A DNA stretch of 64,000 nucleotides from Microcaldota archaeon (lineage in GTDB: Archaea; Micrarchaeota; Micrarchaeia; Micrarchaeales; CABMGC01). Shown here one piece after another: positions 1 to 7,827 of this stretch. The DNA lies in the NCBI GenBank assembly GCA_021818925.1, contig JAKASU010000001.1:231972-295971 (forward strand). The letters are read 5' to 3'. A model generated the notes under the pieces. That model saw only the letters and a program-made list of their open reading frames with translations. It was not told where the DNA came from and searched no databases. Every line of letters begins with the position of its first letter. The stretch's first letter is position 1. Both the position numbers and the translations under genes were made by a program.

Positions 1-355
1 CGATCACCTCCTGTCTGGTCATGCGCTTCCCGTTGAGCCTGTACACGGTCTTGCCGTCGGCGCGTATGCCCCTCGTTATCTCCATCTTCTCGTCGCCGTC
101 GAGCTCGATCTTGACGTGCGCTTTCGACATGCTGGCCGCGCCGCGGCTGGAGCCTTCCCTGATCAGATATTGCAGCCTGTCGACACGTAGCCTGTGCAGA
201 GAGCTCTCCCCGAGGGAGAAGAGTAGCGCGTCGATTATGTTGCTCTTTCCGCTTCCGTTTGGCCCGACTATGCAGTTGAAGCCCTTGTTGAAGATAACGT
301 TGATGTGCTTGAATGACTTGAACCTGTCTATGCTCATGGATTTGAGGTACAGCAC
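1..355 (-). CDS. smc: SMC chromosome-condensation ATPase, N-terminal part (cut by window edge)
   Basis: The reverse strand encodes the first ~118 residues of an SMC ATPase, which organises and segregates DNA. The Walker A motif reads GPNGSGKSNIIDAL around residues 31-44 and is followed by the usual SMC segment with LFSLGE. The reading frame stays open to base 1, so the gene continues outside the window. It is not in the supplied ORF track. I chose the GTG at 355 because it gives MLYLKSMSIDRFKSF, the normal SMC N-terminus. The ATG at 337 would remove the first strand. Rad50 is less likely because the Walker A context and the FKSF start are SMC-like. Confidence 0.85.
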   Translation of the reverse strand, partial: MLYLKSMSIDRFKSFKHINVIFNKGFNCIVGPNGSGKSNIIDALLFSLGESSLHRLRVDRLQYLIREGSSRGAASMSKAHVKIELDGDEKMEITRGIRADGKTVYRLNGKRMTRQEVI

Positions 356-399
356 TGCACCACTGGTCGCGAGTATTCATCAGTTGTGAAGAGTTTAAA

Positions 400-1467
400 T
401 TACTTACCCTTGCGCTTCCCGAGCACATGGAGTGAGAGAAACGCCTGGATGTGCGATATCGTGACAACTCCAACAAGCTTGCCCTTATGCGTCACAGCCG
501 CTATCCCCGACTCATTAGATTCCATAGATCCGAGCGCATCGACGATGTTCTCGTTCATGTCAACGCTGGGTATCATGACGGCTATGTCCCTGGCCCACAT
601 GTCCGGCTTCAGCCTCTCCTTCCTCAGTATGTTGACGTATGCGTAGCCGCCCTCGAGTTTCGTGATGAGTAGATGCTCTCTTGTGCGCTTTACCGCCTGG
701 TACAGGTCGCCGATGCTGCTGCTGGGGCTGACAAGCACGAAGTGCTTGGTGGCCAGGCTCCTTAACTTCACTCCCTTGGATTCTCGCTTTATCTCCATTG
801 TCTGCATCTCCTGCTGCGCCCCGCTGTACAGGAAGAAGGCGATGAAGAGGTCCCAGAGGAAGAAGAACTCCTTGTAAGCGAACGGCGCCGTGATCATGAG
901 AACGTATATCACGGTCGCGACCATGAAGAGCAGCATGACTATCTTGCTCGCGGTTACCGTAAGCGCCGTGGCCCTGTACTCGTCGTACTTCCTCTCGAGA
1001 TAGCTCCTGAACACCCTGCCGCCGTCAGTCGGGAATGCGGGCAGCAGGTTGAAGCCGCCCAGCAGCAGATTGAGTAGGAAGAGAGACTGCAGTATCTCTG
1101 TCAGCGCGCCGGGAGGGGCGAAAAGGACAAGGAAACCGAACACCGCTCCGAGAAGCAGGCTCATCAGCGGGCCCGCGATGGAGATGTTGAACTCGAGGTC
1201 CGGGCTCAGGCTCGAGACGTCTATTATGGATGCGCCTCCGAGGGGAAGCAGGATTATCCTGCTCACCTTTACCCTGTTCTGCAGTGCAACGAACGAATGC
1301 GAGAGCTCGTGTATGAGAACGCAGACGAAAAGCAGCGTTATGAGGATGAAGATGAATATGTCCGAATAAACTCCGATAACGAAGGCAACAAGGAGAAGGG
1401 CGGCGAGGGTCCAGTGGAGCTCTATGTCTATGCCCCAGATCTTCGCTATCTTGTACGCTTCGGCCAT
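400..1467 (-). CDS. Site-2-protease-like M50 metalloprotease with CBS domains
   Basis: This is a polytopic intramembrane zinc protease of family M50 (355 aa). HELSH at residues 53-57 gives the HExxH zinc site inside a membrane helix. NLLPAFPTDGGR around 140-151 supplies the third ligand, Asp148. The last ~120 residues look like a CBS pair, a common C-terminal addition in archaeal and bacterial members that may sense nucleotides. The substrate is unknown; the family usually cuts membrane-anchored regulators or signal-peptide remnants. The gene is divergent from the phosphoesterase at 1525, with an AT-rich TATA-like stretch (taagtatattaaacc) between them. Both catalytic motifs are intact. Confidence 0.9.
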   Translation of the reverse strand: MAEAYKIAKIWGIDIELHWTLAALLLVAFVIGVYSDIFIFILITLLFVCVLIHELSHSFVALQNRVKVSRIILLPLGGASIIDVSSLSPDLEFNISIAGPLMSLLLGAVFGFLVLFAPPGALTEILQSLFLLNLLLGGFNLLPAFPTDGGRVFRSYLERKYDEYRATALTVTASKIVMLLFMVATVIYVLMITAPFAYKEFFFLWDLFIAFFLYSGAQQEMQTMEIKRESKGVKLRSLATKHFVLVSPSSSIGDLYQAVKRTREHLLITKLEGGYAYVNILRKERLKPDMWARDIAVMIPSVDMNENIVDALGSMESNESGIAAVTHKGKLVGVVTISHIQAFLSLHVLGKRKGK

Positions 1468-1524
1468 GCAGTCGAGAGATAGTTGGCGATTAAGTATATT
1501 AAACCTGTTTGAGAAGAGAGCATT

Positions 1525-2262
1525 ATGCTTGTTTCCTTCATCAAAAATGTCCCCGCACTGCTTGTCGATGGGGAGAAAACTCTAGTCGTTGGCGATCTTC
1601 ACATAGGCATGCACCTGAAACTCAGGGAGAAGGGCTTCTACTTTCAAGGGGCTACTGAGCGCATGGCACGGAGTCTGCTCGATGCGTACAAAAAGTCAGG
1701 GGCAAGGAGCGTTGTGCTCCTTGGTGACGTGAAGGAGAGCATAGGCTCTCCGAAGTTCGCCGAGTACAAGGAGCTCAAGACCTTCTTCGACACGATAGCG
1801 GGGATAGACACAAGGATAGTGAAGGGCAACCATGACGGAGGGCTCGAGAAGGCAATCGCAAACATGGGCTTCAATATCCCGGTTTCAAAAGAGATACTCC
1901 TTGGAGGGGTAGCGCTCATGCACGGCAACTCGTGGCCTTCGGCAGAGGCGATGGGCATGCGATACGTGGTTGTGGGCCATGGCCACTATGCGCTGCTGAG
2001 GAATGGATCCTTGGAGAAGGTATGGGTCGTTTCGGAAGTGACCAAAATGGCGTCGAAAAAATATGCGGACTATAACAAGAGCGCCAAGATGATAGCCACA
2101 CCTTCGTTCAATGCGCTCATAATAGGCAGCGCGCTAAGCCCAAAAGCGAAGAATTATCTTCCGCCTTTCAAGCACGATTTCTTTGATTTCGAAGGCGCGA
2201 AGGTGTATGACATTAGAGGAAGACTCGAAGGAAGCGTAAGAGATCTCACAATGATGGGATAA
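1525..2262 (+). CDS. Metallophosphoesterase, SbcD/Mre11-related archaeal type
   Basis: A calcineurin-like metallophosphoesterase of 245 aa. The metal-binding blocks are in order: GDLHIG (DxH) near residue 23, LLGDVK near 65, KGNHD near 94, MHGN near 132 and VGHGH near 149. This matches the small archaeal phosphoesterase family related to SbcD/Mre11 but without its nuclease accessory domains. The substrate is unknown; a nucleic acid or nucleotide phosphodiester is plausible. The ATG at 1525 follows an AT-rich promoter region shared with the divergent M50 protease. Confidence 0.85.
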   Translation: MLVSFIKNVPALLVDGEKTLVVGDLHIGMHLKLREKGFYFQGATERMARSLLDAYKKSGARSVVLLGDVKESIGSPKFAEYKELKTFFDTIAGIDTRIVKGNHDGGLEKAIANMGFNIPVSKEILLGGVALMHGNSWPSAEAMGMRYVVVGHGHYALLRNGSLEKVWVVSEVTKMASKKYADYNKSAKMIATPSFNALIIGSALSPKAKNYLPPFKHDFFDFEGAKVYDIRGRLEGSVRDLTMMG

Positions 2263-2475
2263 AATTGAGTAATCCATAGATCAAAAACAGGTTCTCCCTC
2301 CTGGGACTGCCAACAAAACTACACTATAGTTGATTGACGAGTGTAGAAACGACAAATCTATGATGTGGAAAGAACCGACTTAAAGACGCACATGTTTAGA
2401 GCCGTAAGATTTGCGAGTTTCTCAAATCGCAAAGCAATATTTATATATGCTCTAAGAGATGTGAATAGGGGACAT

Positions 2476-2757
2476 ATGTCAAACGTCGAAAAAACTGCAG
2501 AAAGTAAAATTAAGGTTACTGAAGAAGTTTCCCGAATCGTTTCCCCCGCCTTAAAAGAAACGCTGAATCTGTTAAAAGATAGGATGGTGCAGTTAAGTAA
2601 GGCAGAAGGGATAGACGGGGAAACGGTAGAATTTGCTAACAGATATGCCTTGTCTAGTTTGCCGCCCGGACCACGAAGCAGACTGGAAATTGATGCTCAT
2701 ATAAGAGCAGAAATAAGCGGGGATTCAAAAAACTACAAAAAGCAATGGATGCTGTAA
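2476..2757 (+). CDS. Hypothetical protein, first gene of an overlapping orphan pair
   Basis: A 93-aa protein I do not recognise. The ORF track begins at 2365, but a clear TATA box (atttatatatg, about 2439-2449) lies downstream of that start, so I place the start at the ATG at 2476, shortly after the expected transcription start. The protein is soluble and mostly helical by composition, with a Lys/Glu-rich N-terminal half and a central PPGPRSR stretch. Its last 13 bases overlap the next gene, indicating coupled translation. It lies in an AT-rich island next to a toxin-antitoxin pair, so recent acquisition is likely. Function cannot be assigned. Confidence 0.55.
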   Translation: MSNVEKTAESKIKVTEEVSRIVSPALKETLNLLKDRMVQLSKAEGIDGETVEFANRYALSSLPPGPRSRLEIDAHIRAEISGDSKNYKKQWML

Positions 2758-3026
2758 TCAGTGACATTGTTTTGATTTCTGAAGCACGCGATTTAAACGC
2801 GGGTGAGTTCGCCGGAAGAATAAGACGGTGGGGAGAAGAGAGCAAGATGCAGGCTATGGAATTCAGAGCTGCGATTGAGAGAAACAAAAGGAGCATAGCC
2901 GACGCAAAAACCTACAACGAAGTGCTCGGTCAAGCTGCACGATTACATAATGAACTTCACACTATAGTCACAGGGCTCCCTGAGTATCTCTCTTCCTATG
3001 CAAACAATGACATACGTCACGATTGA
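2745..3026 (+). CDS. Hypothetical protein, second gene of the orphan pair
   Basis: A 93-aa soluble, charged, mainly helical protein with no recognised motif and no membrane segment. Its ATG lies 13 bases before the stop of the upstream gene, in another frame, so the two are almost certainly co-transcribed and translationally coupled. Two small overlapping genes in an AT-rich accessory island resemble the layout of toxin-antitoxin or small defence pairs, but no family signature supports that. Confidence 0.5.
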   Translation: MDAVISDIVLISEARDLNAGEFAGRIRRWGEESKMQAMEFRAAIERNKRSIADAKTYNEVLGQAARLHNELHTIVTGLPEYLSSYANNDIRHD

Positions 3027-3129
3027 GTTCTTAGGTACTGTTTTTGAAGCCACAAACCGAGCTTATTATAGTGAAGTTTCTTTTCATATCCTTTCCAGAA
3101 GATTTTCCATTCTCTGCCATTCATGAGGG

Positions 3130-3399
3130 CTAGTGTTTTATTAGAGATGCTCGTTTTGAAGTGAGATACTCTGCTAGCCTATCACCATTGGTAAAGAGCT
3201 CTTGCGGATCGTATGTCGTGAGCCTGAAAAGAACTTGGTGCTTCAGATCCTGCGGATCAAGAAGCGGTTTATTTTCAGCAACGAAATCGTTGACTCTCTG
3301 GGCTACAACTGGCCTTATAGATGATAGAAGAGGATCCGTAGGCCAGTTTTGCGACTGGAACTTAGATTCGGTTTTAATTCTTCCATCACGCAAGAGCAC
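3130..3399 (-). CDS. Hypothetical protein in the AT-rich island
   Basis: An 89-aa reading frame starting at GTG 3399. A TATA-like stretch (caatataaataag on the minus strand, about 3460-3470) lies upstream. The sequence is hydrophilic, with a VAQRVNDFVAENKPLLDPQDLKHQVL block that looks like a real helical protein rather than a shadow. The frame stays open upstream for about 22 further codons but has no ATG there, so the start is uncertain. It is convergent with the orphan pair at 2476-3026. Function unknown. Confidence 0.4.
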   Translation of the reverse strand: MLLRDGRIKTESKFQSQNWPTDPLLSSIRPVVAQRVNDFVAENKPLLDPQDLKHQVLFRLTTYDPQELFTNGDRLAEYLTSKRASLIKH

Positions 3400-3662
3400 T
3401 CTTAGCTCCTCTCTTCGTAATTTCTCCGTTATCCCCGCCCCCGAGCCCTCCCTGGCTCTTATTTATATTGTGATTTTCTGCCTATTTAAACGAACTTGCA
3501 GCTTTGTTTTCATAGCCAAATAACGAAATCAAAGATCATAGAATATCGTTTGCTATTAAACGCTATAGAAAGGGCTCCTCACTCAAAGCGAGCCGCCCTC
3601 CTGGGGCTTTCAACCCTCAAAAGCGTGGTGGGGCTAATTAGTGGTTTTATAGATTTCTTGTA

Positions 3663-3684
3663 TTAGTTATCATTTGATAACTAA
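3663..3684. promoter_or_regulatory. Perfect palindrome, probable AbiEi operator
   Basis: TTAGTTATC-ATTT-GATAACTAA is a perfect inverted repeat with 9-base arms and a 4-base spacer. It ends 7 bases upstream of the TATA box that serves the AbiEi gene. AbiEi-family antitoxins are known to repress their own operon by binding inverted repeats in the promoter, so this is the natural operator candidate. The binding itself is inference. Confidence 0.65.
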
Positions 3685-3690
3685 CAATAG

Positions 3691-3700
3691 AAATAAATAT
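3691..3700 (+). promoter_or_regulatory. TATA box of AbiEi/AbiEii operon 1
   Basis: AAATAAATAT centred near 3695 is about 26 bases upstream of the ATG at 3721, the normal archaeal TATA-to-start distance. This makes the transcript essentially leaderless and favours ATG 3721 over the TTG at 3703 used in the ORF track. Confidence 0.55.
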
Positions 3701-3720
3701 CTTTGCACCATAACATTATC

Positions 3721-4365
3721 ATGCAGACGAGTGAGTTCCTGAGGTTCCTGGAAGACAATGGCATGCACGTATTTAACGTCAACGATGCCGCAAAAATACT
3801 ACACCAGAAGAGGGGCTACACCAAGCTCTTCCTGCACAGATGCGCCAGCAGAGGTCTGATAGCCAGAATTGAGAGGGGGCTATACTACCTAAGGGAAAAA
3901 ACAAACGAGTATGAGATTGCATCGAGCATCTTAAGCCCTTCATATGTCAGCATGGTATCGGCACTGTATTACTACGGCTTAACCACCCAGATATCGCACA
4001 CCATATACGTCATCTCGAGCAAGTGGCATCATAAAATAAATGACGCCATGGGGTATGAGATATCATTCAGGACCGCCAGAAAGGATATGCTGTTCGGCTA
4101 CCACAAGGAGGCTGGCGGAAACATATCAATAGCCGATCCGGAAAAAGCCATAGTTGACATATACTATTTTAATGATATAAACGACCTGGATGAGAAGGCG
4201 CTCGATAGACCAAGCAGGATAGACGTGGCCAAGCTGGTCAGATACGCAGGAATGAGCGGCAGAGATACCGTAAAGTCAAGGGTGGCAACCCTACTGGCTG
4301 AACACGGATACAAAAGGGAAGCTACAAGACTGCTTGGGATGCAAGAAAAGAGGCGGGCTAAATGA
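3721..4365 (+). CDS. AbiEi-type antitoxin / transcriptional repressor
   Basis: A 214-aa AbiEi-family antitoxin. The N-terminal winged-helix region (about residues 1-60, with NDAAKILHQKRG and a GLIARIERGLYYL wing) is the DNA-binding part. The rest is the conserved antitoxin domain, including ALYYYGLTTQ and DPEKAIVDIYYF. The ATG at 3721 is supported by the TATA box. The stop overlaps the toxin gene by 4 bases (ATGA). Expected role: neutralise the downstream nucleotidyltransferase toxin and repress the operon through the palindrome at 3663-3684. Base composition is AT-rich compared with the core genes. Confidence 0.85.
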   Translation: MQTSEFLRFLEDNGMHVFNVNDAAKILHQKRGYTKLFLHRCASRGLIARIERGLYYLREKTNEYEIASSILSPSYVSMVSALYYYGLTTQISHTIYVISSKWHHKINDAMGYEISFRTARKDMLFGYHKEAGGNISIADPEKAIVDIYYFNDINDLDEKALDRPSRIDVAKLVRYAGMSGRDTVKSRVATLLAEHGYKREATRLLGMQEKRRAK

Positions 4366-5138
4366 TAGACAAAGAATCACTGTTTGCACGGGGCGGCTAT
4401 GAGCAGCCGTACCAGAATGAGAAGGACTACATCGAAGAAATGTTCCTGTCTGGGATATTCAACAGCCTCGACTCTGTTGTATTCAGAGGCGGCACATCCA
4501 TTTCAAAGTTCTATGGCTCTGTGAGATTTTCAGATGATCTGGACTTTTCTTTCGTACAGGATAAAGCGCAACAAAATGTAGCTGGTGTACTAGAAAAAGT
4601 TATCAAGAGCCTTTCGGAGTGGTATCCGATAAAAATAATGAGAAGAACGAACTCCGCTGGAATGCTTACATATGAACTCAGCATAAGGGGTCCGCTATTC
4701 GAAACGCTCAACAAGTACCAACATCTGAAGATAGAGATAGACAAGAAGGCTTCTGTAGTGGAAACTATAGGTAGATTTAGAAGAAATCCGAAGTATGATG
4801 ATTTGAGGCCTTACTTGGCGCTTGTCATGAGCGAGAAAGAGATATTAGCTGAGAAGGTTGTTGCACTGCTGTTCAGGCGCAACCTCAAAGCTAGGGATTT
4901 GTATGATATCTATTATCTGGTAAATAAGAATGTTGAGATCAAGGTGGGCTTGATTGATAGGAAGATGAAAGAGTACGGCCACACCTTCAGTTCCGAAAGG
5001 CTGCACAAGAGGCTGATGGGCATATCAAAAATATGGGAGAAGGAACTGCGAAGGCTTCTGCCGAGCAAAGGTTTTGTTGATTATGAGATTGCGAAAGACG
5101 CCGTTGTCGCCAGCTTCACTAAAGCAGCTCTCATATGA
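4362..5138 (+). CDS. AbiEii-type nucleotidyltransferase toxin
   Basis: A 258-aa member of the AbiEii / DUF1814 nucleotidyltransferase family. The signature FRGGTSISKFYG (about residues 42-53) followed by RFSDDLDFSF gives the polymerase-beta-type G-G/T-S and DxD active site. A later EKVVALLFRRNLKARDLYDIYYL block is the other conserved family segment. Known relatives transfer nucleotides to tRNA 3' ends and inhibit translation; some act in phage abortive infection. It is co-translated with the antitoxin (ATGA overlap). The key residues look intact, so the toxin is probably active. Confidence 0.88.
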   Translation: MIDKESLFARGGYEQPYQNEKDYIEEMFLSGIFNSLDSVVFRGGTSISKFYGSVRFSDDLDFSFVQDKAQQNVAGVLEKVIKSLSEWYPIKIMRRTNSAGMLTYELSIRGPLFETLNKYQHLKIEIDKKASVVETIGRFRRNPKYDDLRPYLALVMSEKEILAEKVVALLFRRNLKARDLYDIYYLVNKNVEIKVGLIDRKMKEYGHTFSSERLHKRLMGISKIWEKELRRLLPSKGFVDYEIAKDAVVASFTKAALI

Positions 5139-5216
5139 CTGCCTTAAAGATTATGTTGGCGAGAATATGGCAAACTGAATAAGCCACAACCAAAAAAGAG
5201 TTATCCTACCTGGAGC

Positions 5217-6656
5217 TCAGACCGGATTGGGAGGGAATCTCGCCTTCGCCTCGGCTATCTCCCTGGTTACAGACTCTCTCCACGCCTTGAACTCGCCAAT
5301 GCTCTTCGGATACTTCTTGTACATCTCGATGAGCTTCTTCATCTTGCTGTGCGCGAAGATCAGGTTCTTGAAGGCGCTGATGTTGCCGAGGCCGCTCAGC
5401 ACCTTGCTGAACGTGCTTGCGAGCGTTATCTCGGGCACGAGCCCGTAGGCCATAGCTGTCGTCTCCTCCTTGGTCAGGAAGTGCGCCATTCCGTAGTCGA
5501 TCTGCTCGTTGTTCAGGCTCTGCAGGAATATCCTGAAGACCTCAAGGCCGGCGGTCTTGTTGCCGTAGGCGTCGTTGAACCTCTGGTTGTATCTCCAGAG
5601 GAACTCCATACTTGTGTCTTTGGCAGCTATCGCCTCGGCCGCGGTCTTGCCGGCGAGTATACCGGCCACCATCGCCGGGCCTATGCCCCCGGCGCTTATC
5701 GGGTTGGGCATTGTCATTGTGTCTCCGGCTCCCATATAGTTCTTGTAAACAAGGCTGTCGAACTGCCTCCTGACAGCGACAGACCAGTAGCCCTTGCCGT
5801 TGTGGTCGGTCTCGTCGACATTCATGTTTTTGAGTATCGGATTCCACGCAACGTACTCGTCTATTAGCTTGTGAAGCGTGTCGGCCTTTCCCATCTTCTT
5901 GTTCCTCATGTCCAGGCTCTTCTTCTCCACGCCGATGCCTATGTTTATCTTGCCGTCGCTCTTCGGGAAGACCCAGCCGTAGCCTCCGGGAGCGAGCTGC
6001 TGGTTGAGGTGTATTATCGCGTTCTTCGGGTCGTAGAAGTTGAGGTCTTCGCCAGTGTGGTCGAATCTCGCTATGTACCTGCCAGTCGACTCTATGTCGT
6101 CAATGCTCACGTCCTTCTCTATGAACTCGTTAGGCGGCAGCCTCCTTCGCAGCGTGCTCGCCATCCCGAGGCAGTCGATTATCACCCTTGCGCGGATCTC
6201 GAAGTGCTGCGTGTTCTTGTCCTTGCCGAACACACCCACCAGCTCGCCGTTCTCTATTACTGGACCCTCGACCTCGTGCTTGGGCCTGTAGTCAGCTCCG
6301 GCCTTTACCGCCTCGTTGGTCATCCTCCTAGCGTACTTCGGCCTGTCGAGCGTGTAGCCCTCGCCGTCGAAGAGGAACTTGTTCTTCATGTTGGGGCTAA
6401 GAACGTATACGCCGTCTACTTTGTGGTCGATCTCAGGAGCCGACAGTTTTATGCCCGCCTCCTTTTCTATAAAATCTATGTGCGCCTTTGCGCACGCATC
6501 GCCACAGACCCAGCCCCAGTTGGTCTTCTTGCCGGCTTCCTGCGCATCGTTCCTATCAAGCAAAATAGTCTTCGCGCCGCCCTTCGCGGCCATTATGGCG
6601 GCGAGCTCGCCGGCCATTCCTGCCCCAGCAACTATGACGTCGAACTGCTCGCTCAT
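5217..6656 (-). CDS. Geranylgeranyl reductase family flavoprotein (archaeal lipid saturation)
   Basis: A 479-aa FAD-dependent oxidoreductase of the geranylgeranyl reductase family. It begins with the dinucleotide-binding motif VIVAGAGMAGE (G11, G13, G16), then the acidic LLDR end of strand 2 and an NWGWVCGDACAK segment typical of the group. A GAGDTMTMPNPISAGGIGPAMVAG block around residue 315 is the second FAD motif. Such enzymes hydrogenate geranylgeranyl chains of archaeal ether lipids. The start ATG shares one base with the stop of rpoK, so the two form an operon. GGGP synthase, an earlier enzyme of the pathway, is at 60363. Confidence 0.88.
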   Translation of the reverse strand: MSEQFDVIVAGAGMAGELAAIMAAKGGAKTILLDRNDAQEAGKKTNWGWVCGDACAKAHIDFIEKEAGIKLSAPEIDHKVDGVYVLSPNMKNKFLFDGEGYTLDRPKYARRMTNEAVKAGADYRPKHEVEGPVIENGELVGVFGKDKNTQHFEIRARVIIDCLGMASTLRRRLPPNEFIEKDVSIDDIESTGRYIARFDHTGEDLNFYDPKNAIIHLNQQLAPGGYGWVFPKSDGKINIGIGVEKKSLDMRNKKMGKADTLHKLIDEYVAWNPILKNMNVDETDHNGKGYWSVAVRRQFDSLVYKNYMGAGDTMTMPNPISAGGIGPAMVAGILAGKTAAEAIAAKDTSMEFLWRYNQRFNDAYGNKTAGLEVFRIFLQSLNNEQIDYGMAHFLTKEETTAMAYGLVPEITLASTFSKVLSGLGNISAFKNLIFAHSKMKKLIEMYKKYPKSIGEFKAWRESVTREIAEAKARFPPNPV

Positions 6657-6838
6657 TACTTCTGCACCTTGCCTCTCATCACTACTATAGGTATGGCGTC
6701 GTTCTGGAATTCCAGTTCTGCGAGTGCAAGCGGATCAGTGACACTTTCTGGGACCTTGATAAGGGGCGGCGCCCCGTAGGCGAGCTGCAGCGCCCTCGCG
6801 CCTATGATTCTCGCCTTTTCAAATTTCGTGTATTCCAT
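6656..6838 (-). CDS. rpoK: DNA-directed RNA polymerase subunit K (Rpb6/omega homologue)
   Basis: A 60-aa protein with the diagnostic Rpb6/omega core TKFEKARIIGARALQLAYGAPPLI and a C-terminal IPIVVMRG strand. The subunit helps assemble and stabilise the archaeal RNA polymerase by holding the largest subunit. The length matches short archaeal RpoK proteins. It is the first gene of a two-gene operon with the geranylgeranyl reductase. A TATA box (CTTTATAAGG, 6863-6872) stands about 28 bases upstream of the ATG. Confidence 0.93.
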   Translation of the reverse strand: MEYTKFEKARIIGARALQLAYGAPPLIKVPESVTDPLALAELEFQNDAIPIVVMRGKVQK

Positions 6839-6862
6839 CGGATCAGCTAACCTCTCTGGTTG

Positions 6863-6872
6863 CCTTATAAAG
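6863..6872 (-). promoter_or_regulatory. TATA box of the rpoK operon
   Basis: CTTTATAAGG on the minus strand, roughly 25-34 bases before the rpoK ATG, implies a leaderless or very short-leader transcript. Confidence 0.6.
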
Positions 6873-6931
6873 AGCTCATAAGCTATTTGCTGGCAAGGTT
6901 TATATTGTTTGCTAAGCGCAAAACGCCTGTT

Positions 6932-7645
6932 TCAGCGGATGGGCTCGTAGTACTCCTTCGGCTTCCGGAGAAAGTGGTATCGCGCCATGTTGCCGACGTG
7001 ATAGCGGAAGAAGCCCAGTATGCCCCAGGCCCGTATCCTCCTCGCGCTTGTGTACGCGAGTGCCTTGTCAAGAAAGACTATGCGGCCCTCTCTCTTAAGC
7101 CTGAGCGAAAGGTCCCAGTCCTCGTATGTGGCGTATCTCTCGTCGAATCCGCCTATGCGTGTGAACGCGTCCCTCCACACTGCGAAATTCAGTCCCACGA
7201 TAGAAGGCCTCCCGAAAAGAATTGAGGACTTTACGAATAAGACAGAGACGAACTTGAACCCGAGCTTGACTCTCTTGCTAGACTTCTCCAGCGGCTCTAT
7301 GGGCCCTGTTGCAGCAACTATCTTCTTTCTTGCGAATGCGTCATGGTACGTGCGCAGCAGGTTGCGGCTCGGTTTCGTATCCGCATCTAGGAATACGAGT
7401 AAGCCGCCGATTGCGGCAGCTGCGCCCCTGTTCCTGCCGACTCCGATGCCTTTCTCCTTTACAACGACCACCTTCGCACCGTAGGACTCGGCTATCTCCT
7501 TTGTCGAGTCGCTGCCGGGCCTGAGCGCGACTATGGTCTCGAAGTTCTTGAACGTCTGGTCTCGCAGGCCATCAAGCACGTTGCGTATGTACTTCTCCTC
7601 ATTGTAAGCCGGCACTATAACGCTTATTTCTACCCTTCTCTGCAT
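6932..7645 (-). CDS. Glycosyltransferase family 2
   Basis: A 237-aa GT-A fold glycosyltransferase. It starts with ISVIVPAYNEEKYI, has the FLDADTKPS metal/sugar-nucleotide motif near residue 90 and a later YEDWDLSLRLKREG acceptor-side motif. The ORF track extends this frame to 7720, through the tRNA-Leu gene, which cannot be right; the ATG at 7645 gives the standard family N-terminus. The C-terminus RYHFLRKPKEYYEPIR is basic. It probably adds a sugar to a lipid or protein-linked glycan at the membrane. The tRNA-Leu lies immediately upstream on the same strand. Confidence 0.88.
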   Translation of the reverse strand: MQRRVEISVIVPAYNEEKYIRNVLDGLRDQTFKNFETIVALRPGSDSTKEIAESYGAKVVVVKEKGIGVGRNRGAAAAIGGLLVFLDADTKPSRNLLRTYHDAFARKKIVAATGPIEPLEKSSKRVKLGFKFVSVLFVKSSILFGRPSIVGLNFAVWRDAFTRIGGFDERYATYEDWDLSLRLKREGRIVFLDKALAYTSARRIRAWGILGFFRYHVGNMARYHFLRKPKEYYEPIR

Positions 7646-7682
7646 GCTTTTATTCCGAGTCCAAGGCATAAAAAGGCATTTG

Positions 7683-7771
7683 TGGTGCAGGGGGAGAGAT
7701 TTGAACTCTCGCAACCACAAAGGTAACGGGTCCTAAGCCCGCCGCATTTGGCCAAGCTCTGCCACCCCTGC
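7683..7771 (-). tRNA. tRNA-Leu (anticodon UAG)
   Basis: A class II tRNA on the minus strand. The acceptor stem is GCAGGGG/CCCCTGC, the anticodon loop CTTAGGA gives anticodon UAG, there is a long variable arm, and the T-arm is GAGAG-TTCAAAT-CTCTC. The CCA end is encoded in the DNA (7683-7685), unlike the other tRNAs in this window. Its promoter appears to be the symmetric TATA element at 7791-7800 shared with serS. Confidence 0.95.
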
Positions 7772-7790
7772 ACGATAGCATATACACACC

Positions 7791-7800
7791 CTTTATATTT
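7791..7800. promoter_or_regulatory. Shared bidirectional TATA element between tRNA-Leu and serS
   Basis: CTTTATATTT reads as a TATA box on both strands (AAATATAAAG on the minus strand). It is about 25 bases from the tRNA-Leu 5' end at 7771 and about 28-37 bases from the serS ATG at 7828. I see no better-placed second TATA box for either gene. Confidence 0.5.
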
Positions 7801-7827
7801 ATTTGATACCCACGGTAGCGTGAGCAC

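Larger units (their letters stand above)
3400..3720. other. Intergenic region with GC-rich patch and toxin-antitoxin promoter
   Basis: A ~320-base stretch without an accepted gene. It holds the probable promoter of the minus-strand gene at 3399 (TATA near 3465), a GC-rich patch at about 3570-3640 that stands out from its AT-rich surroundings and could fold locally (GGCTC/GAGCC arms), the palindrome at 3663-3684, and the TATA box for the AbiEi gene. I cannot assign the GC-rich patch to a known RNA family. Confidence 0.4.

Noticed and set aside
3612-3640. Shared GGTGGGGYTAAT-like motif with the region near 16230
   Set aside because: A 12-base match with one mismatch between two intergenic sites is weak; flanking bases do not align.
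5871-6779. 302-aa plus-strand ORF over the geranylgeranyl reductase and rpoK genes
   Set aside because: It is the antisense shadow of two well-supported genes; no domain signature.
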